In this document: piece after piece, positions 45,915 through 56,163 of the stretch
Layout: each line of letters opens with the position of its first letter
How positions within the stretch are numbered: position 1 is the first letter of the stretch
Assembly: GCA_020633465.1 (NCBI GenBank)
Contig: JACKDN010000008.1
Span: forward strand, 1 to 64,000
DNA length: 64,000 nt
Reading direction: 5' to 3'
From: Myxococcales bacterium
GTDB taxonomy: Bacteria; Myxococcota_A; Bradymonadia; UBA7976; UBA1532
Position numbers and translations under genes: made by a program
The notes under the pieces: generated by a model
The model's input: only the letters and a program-made list of their open reading frames with translations
Database searches by the model: none
Told to the model about the DNA's origin: nothing

Positions 45915-48900
45915 TCAGTCGACGCGCGCCGCCAGCGCCTCATCGAGCGTCAGCCCCCAGTCGGCCGCGACGCGCGCCCCCACGTCGGCCGCGGGCGCCT
46001 GCAGGCCCTCGAGGCTCCAGCGGCGCACCGTCTTGTCCCAGCCGCCCGTCACCAGCGTGCGGCCGTCGGGCGCGAAGGCGAGCGCCGCGGCGCGCTCGCG
46101 GTGGGCCTGCTCGACCGCCATCAGGCGCCCGTCGCGGGCGTCGTACAGCCGGAGGGCGCCGTCGAGCATCCCCGCCGCGATCCACCGCCGGTCGGCGGAC
46201 CAGGCGAGGGCGACCGGCGGTGGCGCGATCGAGAAGCTCGAGGCGGGCGCGGCCAGGTCGCCCCGGTAGAGGGCCACCGTGCCCCCGACCAGGGCCAGCA
46301 CGTCCTGCCCGCCGTCGCCGACGTCGAGCGCCGTCACCCCGGGCAGCGCGCCGAGCGCCTCGGGCGCCGCCAGCCCCGCTTCGACGGCGACCCGGAAGAC
46401 GCGGCCGTCCGCGTACGCCACCACCGCGTGCCGGCGATCGGGGGACGCGCGCAGGTCGGCCACCTCGACCCCCGGCGTCAGCCCCAGCGCGCCCGCGTCC
46501 CAGGCCCTCGGCCCGGCCTCCCCGAAGGCCTCGTCGAGGCGGCCGCCGCTCACGGTGTACAGCGTCGCGCGCAGCAGCTGATCGCCGCGCAGCAGCGCCA
46601 GGTGGCGCCCGTAGGCGAGCGGCCGCGGCGCGAACGTGGGCGTCCAGCCGGGCGGCTCGAGCCGCGCGAGATCCCCCTTGCCACCGCCGTAGGCCACCAG
46701 CAGCGGGCGCTCCGGCGCGAAGGCCACCGCGCCGACCACCAGCGCCCCGAGGTCGTGCGCGGCGACCCGCGCCCCGTCGCGGGCCCGCCAGACCGCGAGC
46801 TCGCCCTCGGCGTGGCCCGACGCCAGCCACGCGCCGTCCGCCGACCAGGCGACGCTGGCGACGCCGGTGCGCGCGTGCAGGGTCAGCGGCGTCGCGTCCG
46901 CGGGCAGCGCCCAGGTCGAGATCGCCTCCGGGCCGACCGTCACGAGCCGCGCGGCGTCCAGGAAGCGCGCCCGGCCGCGCGCGTCCGCGGGCAGGCGCCC
47001 CTCCCACTGGCCCGTGCCGAGGTGCCAGACGCCGGGACCGCCGCGCTCGGTCGTCACGACGACGCGGGCGCCGTCGGGCGCCACCGCGAGGTCGCGCACC
47101 GGCCCACCCGCCGCCAGGGCGGCCCGCTCGACGCGGCCGGTCTCGAGGTCGAGCGTCAGCACCGCGCCCTTCCAGGTGCCCAGCACCGCCCGGCGGCCGT
47201 CCGGCGTGACGGCCACGCGGCTGATCGTCGCCCAGGCCGGGGCGGGCGCGTCGAGCGCGCGCGGCGCGTCGGCCCAGACCGGGTTGCCCATGGGGAGCGT
47301 GGTCAGGAGGTGGTGCGTACCGTCGGCGCGCGCGATGACCACCTCGCCGCCCTCGCACACCACGACGACGTCGCCGTTCGGGCGCCACGCCGCGACGCGC
47401 GCGGTGCTCGGGGCCAGCCACGGGCCGCCGGGCGGGCCGGGCGGGTAGGCGCGCTGCGCGCCGTCGGCCCCGATCACCGTCAGCTGGCCCGCCCACAGCG
47501 CGAGCGCGGCGGGGCCGCTCACCAACGGGCTGCCGGCCTGGAGCGTCCCCGCGGCGTCGCCGAGGCGCCGCCCCGACGCCGCGTCGTGCAGCGCGAAGCG
47601 GCCGTCGACCTCGAAGAGGATCGCGCCGTCCCCGGCGAAGGCGGCGTGCCGCGCGCCGAGGTCGAGGCGCCAGCGCAGCGTCGCAGCGGGCAGGTCGTAC
47701 AGCGCCGCCGTGTGGGCGCCGAGGCACAGCAGCCGGTCGCCCGCCGGCGCCAGGACCGGCTGGGGACAGGGCGGGCGCGCCACCCGCCCCAGCCGGCGGG
47801 GCCGCGGCCCCGCGCCGAAGCGCGCCAGGACGCCGCGCGCCTCGGCCGACTCACCCAGCAGGCCCAGGGCGTGCGCGGCCAACAGCTCGGCCTCGGCCCG
47901 CGCCTCGACGCGCGCGGCGGCAAGGGCCTTCTCGAGCAGCGCGCCGGCGAGGTGGCGCGCCCCGCGCCGCCGCTCGATCTGGGCGGCGGCCTCGGCCTCG
48001 ACCGCGCGATCCCGCTCGGCCGCCGTGCGGCGCCAGGCGACGGCGCCCAGCGCCACCAGCAACGCCAGCGCGACGGCGCCGATGGTCAACGGCACGCGCT
48101 GCGCCCGCGCGAAGCGGCGCGCCAGCTCCCACCGGGAGTAGGCGTGGGCGCCGACCAGTCGGCCGTCGATCCACGCCGTCACCTCGTCGGCCAGCGCCTT
48201 GGCGTCCGGGTAGCGGGACGCGGGATCGGCCGCCAGGGCGCGGCGCGCGATGGCCAGCAGGGCGGGCGGCGCGTCGGGCGCGGCGGCCTCGACGTCCGGG
48301 CGCTCGCCCGCCCGCAGCCGGTGCAGCAGCTCGGCCCCCGACAGACCCACGAAGGGTGGCCGCCCGCTCAACAGCTCGAGCAGCGTCGCGCCGAGGCTGT
48401 ACACGTCGCTCCGGGGGGTCGGCGGCGCGGCGCGGGCCTGCTCCGGCGCCATGTAGGCCGGGCTGCCGACCACCGTGCCGAACACGGTCGACGCGCCGTG
48501 CCCGGCCGGCACCATGCCGGCGGCCGGCCGCTCGTCCCCGCCCAGCACCCGGGCCAGCCCCCAGTCGGCGACCTGCGTCTCGCCGAAGCTGCCCACCATG
48601 ATGTTCTGCGGCTTCAGATCGCGGTGGACGACGCCGAGCGCGTGGGCGTAACCGACGGCCTCGCACGCGTCGCGGAAGGCGCGCAGCAGGCCGAGGCGGT
48701 CGCGCGCCGTCGGGCGGTCGGCGATGAGCGCGGCCAGCGAGCGGCCGCGGATGAGCCGCATGGTGTAGAACAGCTCGCCCGACGCGTCGACGCCGACGTC
48801 GTACACCGGCACGATGCCCGGGTGCTCGAGGTGGGCGGTGATCCACGCCTCCTGCGCCAGGCGGGCCCGGGCGCCCGGCCCCGTCCGGGCGGTGGACAGC

Positions 48901-49172
48901 CGCTTCAGCGCCACCACCCGGTTCAGGCGGCCGTCGCGCACCGCGGTGACGCGGCCCATCCCGCCCTCGCCCAGCAGGGTGCCCTCGGGGTAGCGCGCGC
49001 CCTCCCCCACCGCGAACGGGTGGGGCGCGGCGGGATCGTCGAGGCGGGCGTCGAAGGCGCCCGAGGCCGCGGCGAAGGCGCCGCTCTCGCCGCTCGGCGG
49101 CCCCGCCGCGCTGCCGAACCCGTCCTCGTCGTCGCGCTGCACGCCGCGACGGTACGAGGTCGCGCGGCCCAT
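45915..49172 (-). CDS. Ser/Thr protein kinase with membrane helix and C-terminal WD40-type propeller
   Basis: A 1085-residue protein if started at ATG 49172; a GTG at 49145 is also possible. The kinase domain is at about 60-340: LLGEGGMGRVTA, Lys90 in VALKRL, HRDLKPQN at 183-190, the metal motif as DWG (203-205, Trp for Phe) and GSPAYMAPEQARA. One transmembrane helix follows (LTIGAVALALLVALGAVAW, about 362-380), then a short coiled coil. From about 470 to the end there are repeated strands with WS/WA and Asp-Gly turns (SVAWSADGAWLASGHAEGEL; LAFAPDGRTLVTGGWDKTVR), a WD40-type propeller outside the membrane. It diverges from the FHA regulator across 50 bp. Confidence 0.9.
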   Translation of the reverse strand: MGRATSYRRGVQRDDEDGFGSAAGPPSGESGAFAAASGAFDARLDDPAAPHPFAVGEGARYPEGTLLGEGGMGRVTAVRDGRLNRVVALKRLSTARTGPGARARLAQEAWITAHLEHPGIVPVYDVGVDASGELFYTMRLIRGRSLAALIADRPTARDRLGLLRAFRDACEAVGYAHALGVVHRDLKPQNIMVGSFGETQVADWGLARVLGGDERPAAGMVPAGHGASTVFGTVVGSPAYMAPEQARAAPPTPRSDVYSLGATLLELLSGRPPFVGLSGAELLHRLRAGERPDVEAAAPDAPPALLAIARRALAADPASRYPDAKALADEVTAWIDGRLVGAHAYSRWELARRFARAQRVPLTIGAVALALLVALGAVAWRRTAAERDRAVEAEAAAQIERRRGARHLAGALLEKALAAARVEARAEAELLAAHALGLLGESAEARGVLARFGAGPRPRRLGRVARPPCPQPVLAPAGDRLLCLGAHTAALYDLPAATLRWRLDLGARHAAFAGDGAILFEVDGRFALHDAASGRRLGDAAGTLQAGSPLVSGPAALALWAGQLTVIGADGAQRAYPPGPPGGPWLAPSTARVAAWRPNGDVVVVCEGGEVVIARADGTHHLLTTLPMGNPVWADAPRALDAPAPAWATISRVAVTPDGRRAVLGTWKGAVLTLDLETGRVERAALAAGGPVRDLAVAPDGARVVVTTERGGPGVWHLGTGQWEGRLPADARGRARFLDAARLVTVGPEAISTWALPADATPLTLHARTGVASVAWSADGAWLASGHAEGELAVWRARDGARVAAHDLGALVVGAVAFAPERPLLVAYGGGKGDLARLEPPGWTPTFAPRPLAYGRHLALLRGDQLLRATLYTVSGGRLDEAFGEAGPRAWDAGALGLTPGVEVADLRASPDRRHAVVAYADGRVFRVAVEAGLAAPEALGALPGVTALDVGDGGQDVLALVGGTVALYRGDLAAPASSFSIAPPPVALAWSADRRWIAAGMLDGALRLYDARDGRLMAVEQAHRERAAALAFAPDGRTLVTGGWDKTVRRWSLEGLQAPAADVGARVAADWGLTLDEALAARVD

Positions 49173-49222
49173 CGCCAGGGAACCGTCTGTCGCCGTGGAG
49201 GCGTCTGTGGAACGATGGCGCG

Positions 49223-50128
49223 ATGACCGCATGGGCCCGCTTCAGGACGCCGGACGGCGACGAGGTGACGCTCTTCCCGGGCGACGTCGTGGGTCGCTTC
49301 GCGGGGGCCGCGCTGCACCTCGACGACGCGCGCATCAGCGAGGCCCACGCCCTGATCAGCCTGCGCGACGGCGCGCTGCAGCTCTTGGCTTTGCGGGGCC
49401 GCTTCGCGATCGGCGGCGAGCTGCGCAGCGCCGTCACGCTCGACGCGGGCCTGCGGGTCCACCTGGCGCGGGGCCTGGAGCTGACGGTCGAGGCGGTGGG
49501 GCTGCCCGAGGCCGCGCCGGCCCTGATCGGCGACGATCTGCCGCGGCAGCTGCTGCCCGCGACGGGCTCGCTGACGGTGCACCCGCGGCCGGCGCTGACG
49601 CCGCGCTACCGGGGGGACGCGGACGCGTGGATCTGGACCACCGGCGAGAGCTGGCGGCTGCGCGTCGGCGCGAGCGAGCCCGTCCCGCTCGAGGTCGGCG
49701 CCGCCTTCGTGGTGGGCGGGCGACGCTTCGAGGTGGTGCTGGCGCCCCTGCGGTCCGCGGCGGCCACCCACGTGTCGACCGGGTTCGCGGCGCCCCTGAC
49801 GCTGTGGGCGCGCTACGACACCGCCCACATCCGGCAATCGGGCGACGTCGTGGTCAGCTTCAACGGCGTGGCGGCGCGGCTGCTCAGCGAGCTGGTCGCC
49901 TTCGCCGGGCCGGTCCACTGGTCGGTGCTCGCGCAGGAGGTGTGGCGCGGCGAGCGCGATCGGATCGCGCTGCGGCGCTGCCTCGACACCAACCTGGCCC
50001 GGCTGCGGGCGAAGCTGCGCGCGGCGCGCGTGCGCGCCGATCTGATCCGGTGCGACGGCCAGGGCCACGTCGAGCTGCTGCTGCTCGACGGCGATCGGCT
50101 CGAGGACGAGAGCGGCATCAGTAGCTGA
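49223..50128 (+). CDS. FHA-domain protein with C-terminal winged helix
   Basis: A 301-residue protein. Residues about 12-95 resemble an FHA domain, which binds phosphothreonine (DVVGRFAGAALHLDDARISE, then AHALISLRDGALQLLALRG). The Gly-Arg and Ser-x-x-His core is present, with Ser-Glu-Ala-His for the usual Ser-x-x-His. A second beta-rich block covers about 100-190. Residues 205-295 look like an OmpR-type winged helix (FNGVAARLLSELVAFAGPVH; LAQEVWRGERDRIALRRCLD; TNLARLRAKLRAARVRADLI). The likely role is a transcription regulator switched by phosphorylation. The divergent WD40 kinase is the natural candidate partner. Its 3' end overlaps the next convergent gene by 11 nt. Confidence 0.75.
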   Translation: MTAWARFRTPDGDEVTLFPGDVVGRFAGAALHLDDARISEAHALISLRDGALQLLALRGRFAIGGELRSAVTLDAGLRVHLARGLELTVEAVGLPEAAPALIGDDLPRQLLPATGSLTVHPRPALTPRYRGDADAWIWTTGESWRLRVGASEPVPLEVGAAFVVGGRRFEVVLAPLRSAAATHVSTGFAAPLTLWARYDTAHIRQSGDVVVSFNGVAARLLSELVAFAGPVHWSVLAQEVWRGERDRIALRRCLDTNLARLRAKLRAARVRADLIRCDGQGHVELLLLDGDRLEDESGISS

Positions 50129-52294
50129 GCATCACCGAGTTGCCGGTGCGCGGCTCGACCAGGGCGAAGCCGTTGCCGTGCGCCGACACCCAGTTGCCGT
50201 CCGGCAGGACGAAGGTGGGGCGCTCGCTCAGGCCCGCCGTCGACGCGGCCCCCTCGTAGCAGTCGGTGGCGAAGGGGTTGTTCTCGGCGATGTTGAGGCA
50301 CTGCGCGAACTGATAGACGGTGCCGGTGGCCAGATCGACCCCGCCCACGACGTCCGGCGGGCCCAGCTTGCCGCTGAACATGAGGATGTCCCAGTGCGGG
50401 TTCCACTCGAGGAAGCGGCCGACCACCGCGCCCGACGCGTCGGCCACGCCGACGCCGGCCACGCGGCGGCGATCACCGGTGGCCGGGTCGATGCGGATCA
50501 GATCGGCGTTGTTCGTGGCATAGAGGAAGCCGTCGTGCCAGCCCATCCCTTCGTAGTTGAACTGGTCCACCGGGTAGCCCTGCCCGATGCCCGCCTCGTA
50601 CAGGTTGCCGGGGGCGGCGCCGTCCATCGTGACCCAGGTGCAGGCGCTGCCGTCGGCCGAGATGCGCAGGATGCCGCGCCCGGCGGCGGGGCGGCCGTTG
50701 GCGATGGTGGGCAGGTAGTAGTTGCCCTCGGGATCCATCGCGAAGCCGTACTTCCAGTACTGGACGTCCTGCGTGCCCGGGGGCTCGGCGCCGTTGGTGC
50801 ACTGCCCGTGGGCGGGGTTGCGCGAGCCCCACACCAACGTGCGATCGCCGGTGGCCGGTTCGATGCGGACGATCTGCACGCCGTCGATGTCGGTCGTGTC
50901 GTCGCGCCAGGTGTAGCTGTAGATGTTGCCGTCGGGGCCGCGCAGGGTGTGGTAGGGCTCGTGGAGCTCGGGCCCCTCGCCGTACACGACGTAGCCCTCG
51001 TTGGGATCGACCCAGCGGCCGCTGACGATGCGCCGGTCGCCGGTGACGTAGTCGACCGCCATGATGACGCCGGGATCGACGTGGTTCTGATCCTGCCAGC
51101 GCACGCCGAAGACGATCTCGTTGGCCATGGCGTCGACGAAGCCGCCGCGGATGATGTGATCCTGCGGCAGGGCGTCGATGCGCGGGCCCGCGCCGAAGCG
51201 CTCGTCCTGGCTGGCGTGCGTCGAGCTCTTGCAGATGTCGAGCGCGACGACGTTGGGGCCGCAGCGGCAGTCGGCGACGAGGTCGGTGGGATCTTCGCGC
51301 CACTGCTCGAGCGGGCACGGGTAGGCGTAATAGGGCGAGTCGACCGCGGTGGTGGTGCTCTGGAAGGCGAGGTCGTAGATGAGCACCAGGGGCTCGCCGG
51401 TCGCGCTGAGCGCGATGGGATCCTCGGGGTCGTAGCGGCTGTTGCGGGGCTCGTCGAGGTGCAGGATCACGTGCAGGCGCTGCGTGGCCGCGAGGCGCCG
51501 GCCGAGCTCGACGCGGGTGCGCGCCACCATGCGGGGGCCGACGCGCTGAGCGCCGAGCAGCTCGCCGGGCTGGCCATCGTCGTCGATGTGCACGGCCAGG
51601 TAGCCCTGCTGCACCTCGAGGTAGGCGCGCGCGACCTCGATCGCCTCGGGATCCCAGGTGAGGCGGTTCTCGTCGGTGATCGACAGCTCGTTGGCGGGGC
51701 CGAGACAGGCCCCCTCGTCGCTGCAGGCGAGGCCGGCCGGGCAGTCTCCGCAGGATCCCTCGCAGCCATCGTCGCCGCACGCGCGCTCGAGGCACTGCGG
51801 CACGCAAGCGGGCGCGCCGCCCATCCCGGGCGCGCCGCCCGCGCCGCCGACGCCGCCCATTCCGGGCACGCCACCGACACCACCGCCGCCACCCGCGCCG
51901 CCCATTCCGGCGCGCGCCGCCCGCGCCGCCGACGCCACCCGCGCCGCCCATCCTGGCGCGCCGCCGACGCCACCGGCGCCGCCCATCCTGGGCGCGCCGC
52001 CGACGCCACCCGCGCCGCCCATCCCGGGTGCGCCGCCCATGCCGCCGACGCCACCCGCGCCGCCCGCGCCGGGCGCGCCGCCCTCGCCCCCGCCGCCTGG
52101 GCCGACGCCGCCCATCCCGCCGACGCCCCCGGCGCCGGGGATCTCGCCCCCGCCCCGCCCGCGGCCGGCTGACCGCTCGTGGCGTCCGCGCGGCCGCCCC
52201 GCCCTGCGTCGATCCCCTCGTCCTCGGCCGGCTCGCACGCGAGCAGCGCGGCGGCCACCAGCGGCAAGGCCATTCGGCCCACTCCACGCGACAT
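50118..52294 (-). pseudogene. Gly-rich-linker surface lipoprotein, broken by a 1-nt loss in a G run
   Basis: ATG at 52294 opens a lipoprotein signal (GRMALPLVAAALLAC) and an acidic stretch ending ATSGQPAAGGAG. One base over it continues GEIPGAGGVGGMGGVGPGG and runs 640 more residues to 50118. The span is one base short of whole codons; one more G in the G5 run near 52147 joins the frames. Then come about 12 Gly-Gly-Val/Ala/Met units, a Cys-knot-like segment (CVPQCLERACGDDGCEGSCG and DCPAGLACSDEGAC), and a large domain with repeated IDPATGDRRRV-type strands, probably a beta-propeller. Function unknown. The frame is otherwise open, so an assembly error is likely. Confidence 0.7.
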
Positions 52295-52312
52295 CGTCCC
52301 CTCCCAAGCCGT

Positions 52313-52332
52313 GATCCGCGCGGTGGCGGATC
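52313..52332 (-). promoter_or_regulatory. inverted repeat GATCCGC/GCGGATC upstream of the Gly-rich lipoprotein
   Basis: Perfect 7-bp inverted repeat with a 6-nt loop, 19-38 bp before the start at 52294. It could be an operator or a 5'-UTR stem. No other copy was noticed. Confidence 0.3.
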
Positions 52333-52457
52333 GCGGTTGGAGTGTGGAAAGCAGAGGGCGGTCGGCGAACCCTGCCGGGATCTTACAAGGGGGCTCGAGG
52401 TGCGGCGCGTCCCGGGGTTGGCCTGCGGCGCACCCACCCGCGGGGGCTTCGATCGAA

Positions 52458-55400
52458 TCAGGCCAGCGCGGCGGTGAGGGCGGCGTCCACCCGGTGGACG
52501 TCGGCGGCGCGCTCGAGGGCGGCCCACTGCTGGCGGGCGAGGCCGTAGGCGGCGACGGCGCGGGCCCACTCGCCGGCGGCGCGGGCGGTGTCGCCGGCGG
52601 CCTCGAGCAGGCGCCCGGTGTCGGCGTCGACCAGGCGGGTCTCGGCCAGCAGCGCGTCGGCGCGCTCGACGCGGGCGTCGAAGGCCAGCCAGTCGCTCGC
52701 GTGCGCGTCGCAGGGCAACAGGGCGGCGTTGGCCACCGCGGCGAAGGCCCGCTGGTCGTTCGCCTCGAAGCGGGCCAGCGCCTCGGCCAGCAGCGGACGC
52801 GCCGCCGCCGGATCCCCCGACTCGAGCAGCACCAGCGCCAGGTTGGCCCGCGCGAAGACCGCGTTGGTGGCGCCCATCGCCGACCACAGGTGCAGGGCCT
52901 GGCGATAGTGCTCCTCGGCCCGCCCCAGATCGCCGCGCAGCCGCGCCAGCTCGCCGAGCTGATTGTCGCAGGCCGCCGTGCCGTTGCGCGCGCCGCCCAG
53001 GCGGAACAGCTCGAGCGCGTCGCGGCAGTGGCGGGTGGCCTCGTCCAGCCGGCCGGCCTGCGTCTCGAGCTGCGCCAGGCTGAACGCGCAGCGGCCGGCG
53101 CCGGTCGCGTCGCCCCCGGCGTCGAAGGCCACGCGCGCCTCGGCCAGCGCGGCCCGCGCGCCGTCCAGATCGCCCTGCGCCGCGAGCACCGCGCCCAGCG
53201 CCTCGCGCGCGCTGGCGGCCACCTCGCCGTGCCCGCCCGCCTCGGCGTCGGCCAGGGCCGCCCGCAAGAGCTCGGCCGCCTCGCCGTGCAGCCCGCGCTC
53301 CTTGGCCACGCGGGCCCGCTCCTCCAACGCCGCCGCCCGCATCGAGCGCGACACGGAGCGCTCGGCCGCCCGCTGCGCCGTCACCGCCGCCGTCTCGGCG
53401 TCGTCCAGCTCGGCCCGGTAGCGGTGCAGCCGGGCGCGCAGCACCAGGTGGCCCACGCGCCGCGCGTCGGCCGCGCCCGCCTCGGCGAGGTCGAGCGCTC
53501 GGCCCAGCGTGTCGAGCAGATCGGCCGCCGCCGGGTAGTCCCCGCGATCCAGCCGCGCGTTGGCCGCCGCGCCCAACGCCGGGGCCGCCTCGGCGGGCGC
53601 GCCGGCGCCCAGCAGGTGGCGGCCCACCCGCTCGTCGTCCACGCGCCCCGATCCGCCCAGCAGCGCCTCGGCGCAGGCGCGGTGCAGCGCGGCCAGCCGA
53701 TCCGCCGCCCGCGCCCGCCGCTCGAGCGCCTCGCGCAGCATCGTGTGCACGAACCCCCAGCCCACCTCGGGCCCGGCCGCGTCGCACACGGCGAGGCGCA
53801 AATCGAGCAGCGCCTCGACCAGACCGATCGGCGCCTCGAGGCCGGCCTCGGCGCAGGCCGCGCGCCACTCCGCCGCGTCGATCTGCTGCCCCAGCACCGC
53901 GGCCACCTCGAGGGCGCGGCCGTCCGCCTCGGGCCGATCGGCCAGCACGCGCTCCACCCGCGCGGCCCACACCGCCTGCAGGTCGGGCGGCGGATCCAGC
54001 TCGGCCGCGGTCAGCCCGTGCCGCAGACGGAAGCCAGCGCCGCCCGGCTCGAGCGCCCCCCGCTGCACCCAGTCGCCCACCAGCTGCACCGCGAACAGCG
54101 GGTTGCCCGCGGTGCGCGCGTCGAGCTGGCGCGCCAGATCGTCCTCGAGCCCCAGCAGCGCGGCCAGCAGCGCGCCGCGCTGGGCGTCCTCCAGGGCCCC
54201 CACCTGCACCGGCTGCACCGCGCCGCGCTCGACCAGCGCGTCCAGCCGCCGCGCCTCGGCCGGCCGCTCGGCCAGCGCCTCGGCCTGCGCGGTCAGCACC
54301 AGCAGCACCCGCAGCCCCTCGTCGCCCTCGTCGAGCAGGTGCGCGGCGAAGTCGAGGGCGTGGTGGCTCCACTGCACGTCGTCCAGCCACACCAGCAGCG
54401 GGCGCCGGCTGGCCAGGCGCCGCAGGCAGCCGGTCAGCGCGGCGTAGATCTCGCGCGGGCTGCCGAAGCGCACCGCGCCCTCGGCGTCGGCGGGCGCCGG
54501 GCTGATCAGCTCGACCACCGCGTCGGTCTCGCCGGCGTGCACCGCGCCCAGCTCGGTCATCAGGCGCCCGATCCGCTCGGCCAGCTGATCGCGCGGCAGG
54601 CCGACGCAGCGCAGGGCGTGCGCCAGCATGGGCCCCAGGCCGTGGTTGGGCCCCCCGTCGGGCGCGTGGTGCGCGCGCAGCACCTCGACGGCGCCCACCT
54701 CGTGCGCTCGCTCGGCCAGCCAGGCCGCCAGCCGGCTCTTGCCGTAGCCCGCCGGCCCCACCAGGCCCAGGGCGCGCGGCGCGCCGAAGGCGCGCACCTC
54801 GCGCAGCCGCCGCCACAGCAGATCGCGCTCGGCCTCGCGCCCGACGAAGGGCACCGCGCGCAGGCCGAACAGGCCCAGCCCGATGCCCGCCGGGCGCACG
54901 CGGGGCGGCGTCGGCAGGCCGCTGCGCCAGTCCACCGGCATCGGCGGCGCCCCCTCGCCCGGCGGCTCGTGCACCTGCGACGCCAGCGGCACCGTGGGCC
55001 CCGTGCCCAGCCAGGGGGGCAGCGTCGCGCCCCGCGGCGTCGCGGCGGCCACCTCGACGACCACCTCGTCGAGCGCGTCGACGCCCTCTGGCTCGGTGGG
55101 CGGCTCCTCGCCGGCCAGCGTCGGCGTCAGGACGTCCACCACGGTCAGCGCGTCGTCGGCGTTGGGGCCCAGCGTCGGGGCCAACACCTCGGCGGCGGCC
55201 AGCGGCGGTGCCGTGACCGACGGCGCGCGCGCCAGCGACGCGTCGACCCCGGGCGCGCCGTCCTGCAGCGCGTGCAGCGTCCAGGCCGCGTCGGCCGCGC
55301 GCCGCGCGCGCGCCGCGGGGTTCTTCGCCAGCAGCGCCCGCACCCAGGTCTCGAAGCCCTCGGGCACCGGGAAGCGCGGCGACAGCCGCGGGATGGGCTC

Positions 55401-56138
55401 ACCCAGGTGCGCCATCACCGTGGCCAGGGGTCGGTCGCGGGCGTAGGGGGTGCGGCCGCACACCAGCTCGAAGGCCAGGCAGCCCACCGCGTACAGGTCG
55501 GTCCAGGGCCCCTGATCGCGCCAGCGACCGCGGATCTGCTCGGGCGCCATGTAGCCCGGCGTGCCGACCGTCGAGTCGATGGCCGCCTCGACCGCCTCCT
55601 GGGTCCCGTCGGCGCGCACCGTGGCGTGGGCGACGCCGAAGTCGGTCAGCTTCAGCCGCCGGTCGGCGGCGGTGAAGAGCACGTTGTCGGGCTTGAGATC
55701 GCGGTGCACGACGCCGCGCGCGTGGGCGTGGGCCAGCGCCGCAAGCAGCGACTGCAGCACGTCGCTGCACTGCCCCCAGTCGGTGACCGAGTGCCCGACG
55801 CGCAGGGGGCCGCCGTCGAGCAGCTCCATCACCAGGTAGGGGCTGTCCGCGCGCAGCGCCCCGCGCGACGCCGCCTCGGCGGCCGCGTCCACCTGGCCGA
55901 AGTCGTACACCTGCACGATGCCCGGGTGGTCGAGGCCGGCGACCGCGCGCACCTCGTTGCGGAAGGCCGAGCGCCAGGCGGGATCGTCGGCGGCGGCGTC
56001 GGTGATGACCTTGATGGCGACGGGGGTGCCGTCGGCGCCGTGGCGCCCGCCCCACACCTCGCCCATGCCGCCGCGGCCCATGCGGCGGGTCAGGCGGAAG
56101 GGTCCGAGGGGGACGACCGAGGCGTGACTCACGGGCAC
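52458..56138 (-). CDS. Ser/Thr protein kinase fused to an AAA-type ATPase and TPR array
   Basis: A 1226-residue cytoplasmic protein from GTG. Kinase at about 12-280: MGRGGMGEVWGGRHG, Lys43, HRDLKPDN at 145-152, DFG at 166-168 and GTPGYMAPEQIRG. A Pro-rich linker follows. Then an AAA/STAND-type NTPase begins at VPFVGREAERDLLWRRLREV, with Walker A GPAGYGKS at about 462-469 and Walker B LLVWLDDVQW. The last 450 residues are TPR-like helices with EARVAFDAGGDATGAGRCAF-type repeats. This PknK-like or AfsK/CyaA-STAND-like design couples a signal, oligomerisation and phosphorylation. There is no transmembrane segment. The gene ends 163 nt before the Gly-rich lipoprotein start. Confidence 0.92.
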   Translation of the reverse strand: MPVSHASVVPLGPFRLTRRMGRGGMGEVWGGRHGADGTPVAIKVITDAAADDPAWRSAFRNEVRAVAGLDHPGIVQVYDFGQVDAAAEAASRGALRADSPYLVMELLDGGPLRVGHSVTDWGQCSDVLQSLLAALAHAHARGVVHRDLKPDNVLFTAADRRLKLTDFGVAHATVRADGTQEAVEAAIDSTVGTPGYMAPEQIRGRWRDQGPWTDLYAVGCLAFELVCGRTPYARDRPLATVMAHLGEPIPRLSPRFPVPEGFETWVRALLAKNPAARARRAADAAWTLHALQDGAPGVDASLARAPSVTAPPLAAAEVLAPTLGPNADDALTVVDVLTPTLAGEEPPTEPEGVDALDEVVVEVAAATPRGATLPPWLGTGPTVPLASQVHEPPGEGAPPMPVDWRSGLPTPPRVRPAGIGLGLFGLRAVPFVGREAERDLLWRRLREVRAFGAPRALGLVGPAGYGKSRLAAWLAERAHEVGAVEVLRAHHAPDGGPNHGLGPMLAHALRCVGLPRDQLAERIGRLMTELGAVHAGETDAVVELISPAPADAEGAVRFGSPREIYAALTGCLRRLASRRPLLVWLDDVQWSHHALDFAAHLLDEGDEGLRVLLVLTAQAEALAERPAEARRLDALVERGAVQPVQVGALEDAQRGALLAALLGLEDDLARQLDARTAGNPLFAVQLVGDWVQRGALEPGGAGFRLRHGLTAAELDPPPDLQAVWAARVERVLADRPEADGRALEVAAVLGQQIDAAEWRAACAEAGLEAPIGLVEALLDLRLAVCDAAGPEVGWGFVHTMLREALERRARAADRLAALHRACAEALLGGSGRVDDERVGRHLLGAGAPAEAAPALGAAANARLDRGDYPAAADLLDTLGRALDLAEAGAADARRVGHLVLRARLHRYRAELDDAETAAVTAQRAAERSVSRSMRAAALEERARVAKERGLHGEAAELLRAALADAEAGGHGEVAASAREALGAVLAAQGDLDGARAALAEARVAFDAGGDATGAGRCAFSLAQLETQAGRLDEATRHCRDALELFRLGGARNGTAACDNQLGELARLRGDLGRAEEHYRQALHLWSAMGATNAVFARANLALVLLESGDPAAARPLLAEALARFEANDQRAFAAVANAALLPCDAHASDWLAFDARVERADALLAETRLVDADTGRLLEAAGDTARAAGEWARAVAAYGLARQQWAALERAADVHRVDAALTAALA

Positions 56139-56163
56139 CGCACCCCGACGCGCGGCGCGCCGC

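Noticed and set aside
51800..52140. Repeated GC units resembling a repeat or CRISPR array
   Set aside because: The units are the codons of a Gly-Gly-Val/Ala/Met linker in a lipoprotein, vary in length, and have no unique spacers.
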